DNA of 64,000 bases from Glandiceps talaboti (lineage: Eukaryota; Hemichordata; Enteropneusta; Spengelidae): the NCBI RefSeq assembly GCF_964340395.1, contig NC_135556.1, positions 7,745,001 through 7,809,000 of the forward strand. The letters run 5' to 3'. Under the pieces are notes generated by a model. The model was not told the origin of the DNA and did not search any database. It saw only the letters and a program-made list of their open reading frames with translations. The translations under genes and the position numbers were made by a program. Shown here one piece after another: positions 47,983 to 59,922 of this stretch; the first letter of the stretch is position 1; each line of letters begins with the position of its first letter.

Positions 47983-49110
47983 AAAAAACTGTACCATAGT
48001 TAGTTTAATGGGAACAAAGAAATGACAATATCTATGAACATAAACTCTCTGACCAGTACAAAGGTGGTGCAAAGATGAGATGATATACGTTGGAAATATC
48101 TTGCCTACCAATGCAAGGGATTTTCTCTGGAATTCAGTTTTTAAACCATTCAGAGCTGGACGGTTGACTGCATGTCATCTTTATGTAAAGTGAGTCAGCT
48201 TTGCGATGCAATTAGGATTGCAGTATCCATAACCCCGGAATGATCTTTAGCATTCTTTTATTTTCAAAAACATACAACCAAGTTAATTGCACTGTACATT
48301 TAGACTTTTTCAACTATTTTTGAATGTATTAACTCGCCATGTCTTTGCAATATTTACACATTATACAGCGGTAGCTAAATATATGAGATGAAAAAAATAA
48401 ACCAAATATTATGACATCACTGTTGCAATCAACAGCTGTTACTTCAACCTTTCCATGGGGAATAGAAATAATGATAAATAACCTGAGTATTTGAAATGAT
48501 ATCGGGGTTCCGTAATATAATTCAGTTACATATACCTTCTGTGTTGCTTATCAGAAGTTAAATCAGCTGTTAGTGGCTTTGATAATTCAATTTGTCTAAC
48601 ATGTAAATATGTTTAGGCCAAATATTAGTTCTGTTATTAGACACTGAGCTTCATGGCCTTGAATGGGAGGGATTGAACAGCGTGGAGTTGAGAATGATGG
48701 GGAATGGAAGGGGTTGAAGTTGGAAGATGGAGGGGGGCGTGGGGGTTGAGGATGGGAGGAGGGTTAGGATGATTGAGGGGGATAAGGGTCAAAATCTCCT
48801 GAATATATAATTATCAGTGTCATTCCCTTGTATTAGTATGCATAATATTTAATAAACCAGCTAAGATCTATAAGTTATATAACAGCTGGAATCATACTGT
48901 TTCAAGGTATATTGACCACATTTCATACTGAAAATTACTGCTAAGGTAAATTGTTAGTTCTCAGAAATTAATTTTCTCTGGGTTTAGTTTTTGCTTTTGT
49001 ACAATCAATCAGTTGCATTATCAGCACATACTTTGCCTTGTTCTTGGATCTTTTTGCCACAGATTTAACTTTCCAATATTTTACAATAAATGTTTGAAAA
49101 CAGTATTACT
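47983..49110 (+). other. VAMP7 3' UTR / downstream region
   Basis: No coding signal. AATAAA-type sites on the plus strand occur at about 48397, 48851 and 49085 (TTACAATAAATG). Any of these could mark the transcript end, with 49085 giving a ~1.1-kb 3' UTR. Confidence 0.4.
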
Positions 49111-50379
49111 TGCTGTGTATGTCTAAGGCCCGGAATAAACATCGAACTTCTCATGCACCCAATCTATTGAAGTCAACACATACAATATTAATACGACACG
49201 GAACAGATGTCGAATCCAATCTGTTGTATTTAATATGAAAAATGAACAGCTTAGAGGGCCTAGTGGTGTACGAAACAACAAATGATATGGCAGATCACAC
49301 AAGATTGTTGTTGATGCATAAATATCAAGTGTCACTGTATGATACTATTCTAACATTAAAAAGAATAAGATGAAGTTAATTTCAACACGACAATGATGCA
49401 CAATCTAGACATTGTCGCTGTACCGTTTTGAAGATGACATGACTGCAGATGACAGGTGCAATGAATTGTGGCTATTTTGTTTTAGATTCGACATGGCAGA
49501 AGTTCACCACTTATTGCTAGTCACATTTGTGTTATCATTTGAGATTTAATTGTCTGTCGAATTTGATATTAATTGCTACAACTATAATAAGATCTGTCGG
49601 ATATGTCATGTACCTAATCTAATAATTATATTAGGTGCATGAGAAGTTTGACGTTTATTCCGGCCTTTGGGGTTGTTATTAGTCCAGTATGAATAGAGAT
49701 ATCGGATGGGATTTACAAAGTTTTGTATGAATGGAATTTTGAAATATTTACTAACTAAATTGGTGGATGCCAAAAAAATTTAAAAGGACCTTGAAATATT
49801 TATCAAAGTGTAGCAAGTCAAAATAGTAATACATGTAATGTTTTTTAACAAAAATAGAAAGGGTCATGAAAGGAGTCGGTGTACTGATCCACTTCAATGT
49901 GCAACATGTTACTGTTTATTTTACCTTTTTGAGGCAATGTACCGGTAATGTATTTAATTCTTCTAAGCTTATGAGGCTATAATGATAGAACTATGTACAA
50001 AGTGAACAAACTCAGCAACATTCATTCATATATTATTTACAGCCTTGAGTTCACAACTATTACACAAGGAAGCAATGGTTTTGTTTTGTTTTTGGTAAAG
50101 ATTTATTCCTTTCTGCACTCAGTACTACTTAGTCACAGTCACTTTCACTGTACGATTCTGATAAACTTGAGCAATCTTATTCCTTCTCAATTTAGGCCAT
50201 ATCGTAAACAGTAGAGATGGACCTTTCTTTTCTCTTATATCTGATGCACTGCTTGATTATTACTTGAAACAAGAAATATTATTAATAATTCTATGAAAAG
50301 TCTACAAAATTGAATGGTTGGAGAAGAGTGTTGAATTTTGGACAGACTCGTAATACATGTTATTAAACATATGTACGGT

Positions 50380-51160
50380 AGTAAATGTAGGGAGTTCGGG
50401 TTAGGGTTAGATTAGAGATAAAAATAGTATATATTATGTAGATGTACATAACATGAATCCTCTTTATACATGTATGGACAATGTTTGACAAGAATGTAGA
50501 ACCGTGCCAGTGGACGTAGCTGCATACATACATATTTGAGTTAGGGTTTGTGATTGGAATAGTATTAGACCCCCTAACATGAACCCTATTTGTATTGGCA
50601 GTGCTTACCCAGAATGGTCACTTACTTTTCTGGTCCACTGAAAAAAAACATGCATTCAACTGCCGTTGTAAATGATTTAAGAGTTCTGACGTCATGTACA
50701 GTTTTAGCCCCTGTCACCCATGATCAGAATGTTTTGACGTCATGTACATTTTTAGCCCCTGTCACCCATGATCAGAATGTTCTGACGTCATGTACAGTTT
50801 TAGCCCGTCACCCATGATCAGAATGTTCTGACGTCATGTACAGTTTTAGCCCCTGTCACCCATGATCAGAATGTTCTGACGTCATGTACAGTTTTAGCCC
50901 CTGTCACCCATGATCAGAATGTAGATCAGTGGACTGACTTGTGCACATACAAATTTGTAACCAAGCTAAGGAGTGTGGTTTATAGAATTTTTAGACTCCC
51001 TAAGATGAATCCTATTTGTATTTACAATGTTTGGCAAGAATTTAAAACAGTGGACCGGCTGTATGCATACATATTTGTGTTCAAGCTAGGGAGTTAGGGT
51101 TAGACCGAGGTTGAGGATAAGAATAGAACTAGACCCCTAACATGAACCCTATTGATACAG
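50380..51160. repeat. Diverged ~180-550 bp repeat flanking the CRE array
   Basis: CCCCTAACATGAACCCTATT, CAATGTTTGACAAGAATGTA, GCATACATACATATTTG and GGAGTTAGGGTTAG-like blocks occur in the same order two to three times (about 50.39-50.60 and 50.93-51.15 kb), with the 48-bp array between. Confidence 0.6.
50682..50923. repeat. 48-bp tandem array, each unit with a perfect CRE
   Basis: Five units of GTTCTGACGTCATGTACAG, TTTTAGCCCCTGTCACCC and ATGATCAGAAT. TGACGTCA lies at 50687, 50735, 50783, 50829 and 50877 (spacing 48, 48, 46, 48). Each unit also has the palindrome TGATCA. Confidence 0.95.
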
Positions 51161-52242
51161 TGAACCCACGTTGTCACTGTCCTACTCGTCTAGAGGCCAT
51201 CCATTGCTTTGAATTTGAAGATATCCCTTGACATATTTAAAGCCACAGATAGCCTCTAGACTGTAACCACTGTCTAGATGTGGCAAGTCTTTATAGCCTG
51301 CATATCTCACATTGGAAATATAATGCTGAAATAGATAAATTTGTATTGTGATAGACCTGTAGGAAAAATTTACTAATGCTGTAATTTTCAGTCAAATATT
51401 TTCAGAAAAGGAATACACAAAGGTAAACCTCTCCATTTTTAATTTATTTAGTGTTGTCCCTAGAGTAGTTTAAGTAATTAATGTACATACATCCAAAATG
51501 TCATCGATATGACGTAAATATTTTGAATGGCAGTGAATTGATCTGAAGTATCAACACACCCAGAAGACAGCATTGAAATATGATGACTAATTAATTTGAC
51601 CTTATCACTGTCATGATATAATACTTACTAAGCTTGGCCCCTGCTATGTAGACATTATTTCATAATTTAGTACTATGTAATATCAAGGTCTACAGGTAAT
51701 ACATGTATTTCGCTATGTATTGCAGCCTTTTTTTTTAAATTTTAAATTCAACAATAAAAGTTGTTTTGTTGAAATTGTGTAGTACGTATGTCGTCTGTTT
51801 AAGTTGTACCATGAAGTTACCATATAACAAAGGAAACAACTGCTGAATGGTGTGTGTACTTCCAACACAAGACTTGCACAAAGAAGCCCTTCTCTCCTTA
51901 AATACAAACATGCTTCAAGACAAATTAAGATTGGTATGTAGATTTCACAACTGATGAGATGAGTACATACTTCAACGTCCACGAACACAAAATAAACAGA
52001 CATTTTTCTGGTGTGTATAAAAATAACTTTTATTTGTTGAGTTCTATTTCCAATAAGTATACATGAAGTTAAAGCAGTGAGTTGTATGAGAACTTAGTAA
52101 TGTATTGCTAATACATAGCAAAATGGATGCAATCCTCTACTGGAAAATAATATGAAAATGCCCTTTTTTACATTACTACTGAAATCTTACATGGTATAAT
52201 TCTGTCAAACCAAACAAAAGTAACATCGGCTGTAGTATGAAA

Positions 52243-52421
52243 CAGTGTGCCCTCTAAGCCAATTTGACGTGCCACTGACGCACATAATTTGTAGCGACGC
52301 ATCAAAATTTGATGTTCCCCTATCTCTTACTACGTATGTGGTATGTGACTCACAAGAAATGCTAGTTTTATCATTTTGACTCAAAACAACAAAAATTTGG
52401 TTATCATTAGAGAGCACACTG
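52243..52421 (+). mobile_element. hAT-like MITE, copy 4
   Basis: A 179-bp element from CAGTGTGCCCTCTAAGCC to TTAGAGAGCACACTG. Flanked by GTATGAAA (52235-52242) and GTGTGAAA (52422-52429), a 7/8 match, the clearest target duplication of the family. Confidence 0.87.
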
Positions 52422-52454
52422 GTGTGAAACCAAGCAATAGACATTGATAAACAT

Positions 52455-52530
52455 GTACTAGCACATTGGGTACATGCCTAAGATGTCAACTTTAAAGGCC
52501 CAGGTTTCAATCCCAGGTGCTCACATTATA
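52455..52530 (+). repeat. tRNA-derived SINE head (probable)
   Basis: CTAGCACATTGGGTACATGC fits a tRNA A box, and CCCAGGTTTCAATCCCAGGT gives a T-arm with a one-base-expanded B box. The rest of the clover-leaf is weak. It directly follows the MITE at 52243-52421. Confidence 0.4.
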
Positions 52531-53168
52531 GTGCTATTCTATCAGTGAAGCCATAAGGATCATTCCTTTGTTCAGGACCAACTTGTTCAAAAGCTGTGTT
52601 AGAAAACTTCTTCTCTAACGTTAATCTTCACCTGACATGAGCCTTTAATAGTGATGAATCATCATGTTGAATGGGCATCTATGTTTATTGTGAGGTTTTT
52701 AACATAGCATTGATCAAACAAAGAGAAGTATCAAAGACTGCATCCAACAGATGGTCTAAATTTCCTGTATACCAGTATACCATAATATTGGTCAATGGTA
52801 TATCACTGAAACACATGATATCCTGTTGTAATTACATACGTTCTATTTTGTTGAATGGTTTGTGATGAGCAAGACTGGTGAAACACAAAATGGATACTTC
52901 TCGGGTCAAAACTACATTCACACTCTTATTGCACCTCTGATATTTGCTTTGCAATGATTGGTCAAGACAACAATGTGACTACATTTTCACAGTGATTGAT
53001 TAGTTTTCAGACAAACTAAACAGCTCAAATTAGCCGAATGTATTAAATTCCAGTACCACAAATGAAATATGTCAGCCTGTCACAGCTTCAATTTTGAGTA
53101 TGATGGTTTTGGCAAGGAGTACACATTCTGTTTCCCCAAACTTGTAATTTTGTGTGTGCACACAAATA

Positions 53169-53191
53169 CCCCCCCCCCCCCCCCCCCCCCC
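53169..53191. repeat. 23-base poly-C tract
   Basis: An uninterrupted run of 23 C, the longest homopolymer C run in the window. Overlapping frames become poly-Pro artefacts. Confidence 0.95.
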
Positions 53192-53410
53192 GGTGGAAAG
53201 AGGATTACTAGTCCACTCTGTTTTCATGTTTTCCCACCTTTGTCAATCCTGCTTTGTCATGGAATTCCATTCATCCATGTACATGTACATGCATGTACAA
53301 CAGAAGAATGCTAAAAGATTGCAGTTAATCACTGACTTTTCCAATGTATGCTATGGTCCTAATTTATGCAGGATTTTGTGTAAATCTAGCTCAAGCTTGG
53401 TTCAGAAAAT

Positions 53411-53411
<1 letters not shown>

Positions 53412-53452
<41 letters not shown>

Positions 53453-53737
53453 CATCCATTCATGCATGCATACATACATACATACATACATACATACATA
53501 CATACGTACATACATACATACATACATACACACACACATACATACATACATCCATCCATCCATCCATCCATCCATCCATCCGTATGTACATACGACATAC
53601 GACATACATACATACATACATACATACATACATACATACATACATACATACATACATACATACATACATACACACACACATACACACACACATACACACA
53701 CACACACACACACACATACACACAGTATACATACATA
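53412..53737. repeat. CA/CATA/CATC satellite complex
   Basis: A CA run, two long CATA arrays, a CATC segment (about 53550-53582) and CGTATGTACATACGACATACG-like transitions, then mixed CACATA. Frames on both strands are repeat translations. Confidence 0.95.
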
Positions 53738-54924
53738 CTTTCTAAGTACAGATAAAAATGCTGTATTGCTGGTAAAATGTGTCAAATGAATATTGAGTTG
53801 CTCATAAAAAAAGTTAATAATAAAGTTTCACTATGACCAAAGCACAAACATATCTTAGAAACTAAAGTCTAATATGAATACAATACTAATATACCAGTAT
53901 ACCCCTTTGGTAGCAGCTATCATTCATTTGACATTTGCTAAAGTTTTAGGAAAGCTAATTCTAAATGTTAGTGACTTACTTATATATAGTTATTTCTAAA
54001 CAGATCTCTCCCAGTCAGAGTTATTGCTCATGGCAGCCATAAAATTGATACTACAGGGTAATATTGGTTTTCATAGAATTGCCAGCATACAACCTCACCA
54101 AGATACCTTGTGTCACTGCGCCCTCAACGGTCTGCTCCTGAAAGTGGTAGGCTGACATGTGAGGGCGCCCCATACCTTAGAGACTACATGCTAGCCAGAC
54201 GTTCTCTACTCTTTTCCTATCTCAGATGATGTGTAAGTTATGCAACAAGCTATTTCTTCCATTATATAATAATTTTGAAAAAAGCTGGCTATTAAAGAGC
54301 CTTCACATTTGTGAACAGTAAAAAAAGTGGAGTTTTTTTGCTTTGTGAAATCTTAAGGGAAAATTCTGCTGAAGTAAATATTCCTTGATAACCAACAACT
54401 TTTACCAATCAATCAATCAATCAATGGACATGTTTAATTGCTAGATATTAATCAATATATCTGCCACACTTTATCTACTTTGTGCCTTTGATCTGAAATT
54501 ATTTGTCAGTTTGTCAATTTATGATCAGATTGTTAAAAGGACGCCATCTGTGGCAATGAATGGAAATTAATTGTAATAGTCAATGGATTGCATCAAGGTG
54601 TTGAATTTCAAGCCCCAATTTTTCTCTTAAAAGTTGAAATACAGCAATTAAAATGAAAGATTCAACATAGTGGGTATTTGTTGTCACTCACTGTGTAAGC
54701 ACCTGAGTGATAAAGAGCGCCCTCAACGCCAAATCTCTCAGTCTTTTAAAGGCAATCTGTGCATATATCTTGGGTTTTTTTTCTTTTCAATTTTAGGGAA
54801 AGGTTTAATAAATTTATAAAGCTTATATAGTTTTAAATAAAGCTATGCTAATTAGCTTCTCATCTTACTGTCATTATCTGAAGTGAGCTGCCATAACTTG
54901 ATGGAAGCAGTCTTTGTTTTACCA

Positions 54925-55118
54925 CTACACTGCACTACATTACACTATAATGCACTACACTACATTACAAAATGCACTACACTACACTTCACTGCCCTGC
55001 ACTACACCACAATACATTGTACTACACTGCACTGCACTACAATACACTACATTGCACCATACTACACTACATCACACCACACTGCACTACACTACACTAC
55101 ACCATATTGCACTACACT
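54925..55118. repeat. (ACTAC/ACTGC)n pentamer array
   Basis: About 38 degenerate pentamers with CACTACACTGC-type sequence. Confidence 0.92.
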
Positions 55119-56218
55119 AATTTTAACATGTTATAAATTACACAAACGTTATCAAAATATTGTCAAAATTTCCACAATATGCGTAACTATACAAATTTAC
55201 AAGTAGCCTTATGAGGTAACTACTTAGAACTGTACTCACTAAAACAGGCTAACCCTAACTTAAATATTAGACATAATCACCTAGATACTTTTAGTTAAAG
55301 CTGCACTAGCTGCAACTGAATGTATTTTTTTGAAATTTTTTTGTCAGGTACAATAACTTACTCGTAATATCGTACACCCTGAACAATATTGAAATACTAT
55401 AGGTGAATGTATTTTTGTAGCTGTATACATGATAAATCAAATCAAATCGATTTTTGGGTCCGTACCCAAAAAATTAGCGCCCTCAACGGTGATCACGATT
55501 TAAATCTGTTATTGCAAAACTAATGGATAAGACAGACCACTGATTAACATGTGATTATTGGTATTTTAACACTTTTCAGTGAATAGATTGCTGTAGTTTG
55601 ATCGAAAAACGATACTACAGTTATACAAACTAGTGCAGCAGTTTGAACATGGCGACAGATTCAAAACCAAGCTTTTGCTCAAGATTTCAGTTTATCCCTA
55701 CACCATCTATGAACAGATACAATGTCTTTTTTTATAATTAATTGACCAATTTTTAGTCAATATATCGTTGGTTTACTTGATGGAAAAAAATATTCCAGTT
55801 GCAGCAAGTGTACCTTTAACATTTTGTCATTTTCGTCAGCATCTGTGAAATATCTAGGCTTATTAATAATTAATTTGAATTGAATAATTGCGATAGAAAA
55901 TTCATATTTAATAGTTTTAGAAATAGCATAATATGTTATTTTTTTGCTCATGATGTGTAACATGTTGCTATGGAAGTCCTTCATTTCTTAATTTTTTGTT
56001 ATTTATAAATGAAACTAAAAAGCACCGACTTTGTGATTACTTATCCATACAAGATAAAGTACTACTATGGAAATCACGCTATCGGCAAACTAAGATAGAC
56101 ACGAACTACAACTATTGTTTGCGGTGTGTTGTAGATTACACAAGTGGGTGACAGCGATGCCTTGGTTATGTGGATATAATCAATAATAATAATGATAATA
56201 ATAATGATAACAACAACC

Positions 56219-56224
56219 TTTATT
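56219..56224 (-). terminator. Candidate ILK polyadenylation signal
   Basis: TTTATT on the plus strand gives AATAAA on the minus strand, about 240 bases past the ILK stop. Others may be used. Confidence 0.35.
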
Positions 56225-56464
56225 TGTCCGGAAATTTGTTGATTGGTCGCCACAAGAGCAGTGCCCTAGTGGTAAAGAAGATAGCTTATAAGCATTAACC
56301 TACAACAGTTCTATTTTGTGTCTATCTTAGTTTGCCTTGATGACTTGATTTTCATAATTATATGTCCAATTTAATATCTTAAGCATGAATCCCAGTCTCC
56401 ATGGTAACAGTTTTGCTATCACTTTTATCACCATAGAAATTCAAAAGACACAACTCTTCAGTCT

Positions 56465-59244
56465 TTAAGTTTTTATCTTCATCTTTTCTAAGATAGGGAG
56501 TATCATATCAAATCTGGGCCTCTTAGCTGGGTCTTCATTCATACAGATTCTGACAAGTTTAGCCATGTGTGGTGAGATACCTGGTGATATGACAACTCTG
56601 AGTCCTTCACATACAACCTATTGAGAAAAGGAAAACTGACATCAAACACTGCCCTCTACGACAGAAATGTACTAGTTCAGATCACCTGACATCAAACACT
56701 GCCCTCTACGACAGAAATATACTAGTTCAGATAACCTGACATTAAACACTGCCCTCTACGATATAAATGTACTAGTTCAGATAACCTGTCATTAAACACT
56801 GCCCTCTGTGACAAAGATGCATAAGTTCAGATCACCTGACTGATCAAACAGTGAAACACTGCCCTGTGTGATAGAGAAATGAGGGTAGTACGCAAGCAAA
56901 AGGCCGGCAAGATACCTAGCGCTATAGAATGGCATCACAGAACGGCGTGATTGACTTCTGTTTCATCCAATAGAAGGTCACTAATTTGTCACATGAGCAA
57001 GCTGGGACATTGTGACACAAAACTCGTCATACTTGAAACACGCAACTATGTTAAATTTCTTGACCATAAAACCTTTTCGTTGAAATATTCCGACTTTTAA
57101 CGCTTACCTTCATGCCAATTTCCATGTTAGACATCCCGGCAAATGGAACTTCCCTAGTTGATAATTCCCACAACAATATAGCAAAGCTCCACATGTCAGC
57201 TGCCCTCACGTTCATTTCATCTGGCCAACGTTGCATGGCTGTGAAGTATCAATAAACATGGAAATATTTAATAACCAATAGTCATTCGTTTTTCTCCTCC
57301 CTTTTGACTATTTGTATGTGGTATGTCTGTCAGTCATTTTGTGGACACCTTTCATAATTATTTAGCATTATAACTAATTATATTGATTTCATATTTTTGA
57401 TGTGTGAAATCGATGCCTCTAAGAAGGCACTATTTTTTAAAGATAAAGTTCAAAGTACAATCATTATACAGCATAACGAATAGTAATAGGCAAATTTAAG
57501 TTCAATCATAGACCCGCTGGTTAAAGAGTTAATAGTTTTGTATTTTGAGTACTAATGAGAATGGTGACTATTTCTCAGCTTGTCCTTCTCTCCAGAAACA
57601 CAATAAAACAGCATATTTTCCTATCATTTGAAAATGAACATTTACTTTTACCGTTCAACACAACAGTAATCATAATGGGCAGCTATAACTTTCACTATAA
57701 TGTAATATCTTACCTTCAGGTGCACACCAGGCTGTATTGTATATCTTACCACGGTTTTGGAAGGAAAACTTAACATCAGCCATATTGATTCTAGCAGACA
57801 AGTCTTCATCAATCTGTAAATGGTGAAATAGATTTGTTAACAAATTGTTGGTATCGTACCAATCATCCTATATAGGCTAGCTGCTAGACTCGGTCAATTC
57901 TCCTGTGACCACAGGTCATATAGCACCAATGCCACTATTGCAGGCTTGCAAGATAGGTGTAACTATCATCCTCGACTTTTGTGCGGTACCTTTCAAAACG
58001 CACATCTTGGTCTTACATACTATATACCATTGGCAATAAAGTGCTCCTAATTATCTACAAGGCTCTGTGTATTTTTAGGTAGTTAGTTTATTCGTTCATT
58101 TCTTTCTCTGCTTTACAGGAATACCCACAGGCTTGTGCTGTTGAGTGGTTGAAAAAAATATATATGTTTTTCAAAAAAGTTAAACTTTTGTCTTGACCTC
58201 TTTGTATATGCCAAGACAAAGAGATTAAGGTATTTGTGATGTCACCCCATCAGAGGTTTTCCCATAAACCCTTGCAGGAAATCACCAAAATGGCCAAACA
58301 TGTGTCAAGTGCAGAAGGGCTTCTTTAGACAATTTCATAGTTGAGTGAGATAGAGGTGCTATTTCATCACTCAAAATTATCAAACTTGATAGCAGTAATC
58401 ATTGCAAGTGTACTAAAGGTAGAAGGAAGTCTGACTGGACTTTTCCTTTAAGTTGATAGCAGTAATCAATACTAGTGTACTAAAGGCAGAAATAAGTCTG
58501 ACTGGACTTTTCCTATAGGTTGATAGCAGTAATCAATACAAGTGTACTAAAGGCAGAAATAAGTCTGACTGGACTTTTCCTTTACACTTATAGCAGTAAT
58601 CATTGCAAGTGTACTAAAGGCAGAAGTAAGTTTGACTGGACTTTTCCTTTAAGTTGATAGCAGTAATCATTGCAAGTGTGCTGAAGGCAGAAATAAGTCT
58701 GACTGGACTTTCCTTTAATGAGGAGTGCATGAGTTAATATACACATACCATAATCACTTTACTGCTGAGATAAAGCCTTGGTATCATTGGATCTAAACCA
58801 TGTAAGAACTGCATACCTCTCGCTATGTCAATTGCAAAGTTGAGAGCTTGGGCTTGGTCAACAACAATACCTAGGAATTAGATAACATAGTGAGTGGGTT
58901 CAGTAACATATACTGTAACTTTAGGATCCTTTACATAATATGCAAAATGCTTTGTACCAATATCAAATCAGATAACAGAGTGTGGGTTCAGTACACACTG
59001 TATACTGCAACTTTAGGATACTTTACATAATATGCAAAACGTTTTGTACCAAAATCTAATCAGTTCTTGTCATTATCACAAGGAACATGACGTGTCAATT
59101 TTCTTTAGAATCAGACCAGAAGTTTTTGAGATATCATGTCTACAAACAGACAGACAGACAGACAGACATGGCAGCAGGCAGACAGACAGAGACAGACAGA
59201 CAGACAGACAGACAGTCCGACAGACAGACTGACAGAAACAGACT

Positions 59245-59306
<62 letters not shown>

Positions 59307-59849
59307 ACTACAACAAAACCTTCCCTTACAGGAGGTAAAATGTATTTTGTACTCATTGTGAAACATCGTCTTTTGACATTTTCTAGTCCGTAAAATACAA
59401 ATCACAGCTAGTAGTAGTAACACACACACTTCACTAAAAAAGGTAACTTTTTGTGACTAGCACTAGCAGGCAATTACTGACAGTTACTACGATTTACCAA
59501 CACGATAAAGGAAACCTAATACATGCAAATTTATCACCACAATTACTGTTACCATGGAAACTATCTACCAATGACTGTACATGTAGTTTCTTACCTGTTC
59601 CTTCATGTAGGACGTTATACAAGGAACCAAATGGCATATACTCATTGAGTACAAGCATGTTTGGTGGTTGGTTTACACATCCCAACACAGGCAGAATGTT
59701 AGGATGGGAAAATATCCTAAGTCTTGGGAATTCTTCAGCAAATTCTCTTGGAATTCTGGATGTCATTCTTTGTTTCAATAACTTAGCCATCACTTCCGTA
59801 CCTTGCCACATACCTTTCCACAACTACAGATTACAATCACGGATACATG

Positions 59850-59922
<73 letters not shown>

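Larger units (their letters stand above)
48400..56200. other. Intergenic region between convergent VAMP7 and ILK
   Basis: No supportable exon. Contains the CRE array at 50.7 kb, a larger diverged repeat around it, a MITE at 52.24 kb, a tRNA-derived piece at 52.45 kb, a 23-base poly-C, a CATA/CATC satellite complex at 53.4-53.7 kb and an ACTAC pentamer array at 54.9-55.1 kb. The phrase GCGCCCTCAACG recurs at about 54.12, 54.72 and 55.48 kb and may mark another dispersed element. Confidence 0.55.

Noticed and set aside
50398-50412. GGGTTAGGGTTAG as an interstitial telomere
   Set aside because: Only two units, and the word belongs to a larger local repeat. No telomeric array.
53154-53789. 211-codon ORF starting with poly-Pro and continuing Ile-His-Thr repeats
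   Set aside because: Runs through poly-C and CATA/CA satellites. Frames are open on both strands for the same reason.
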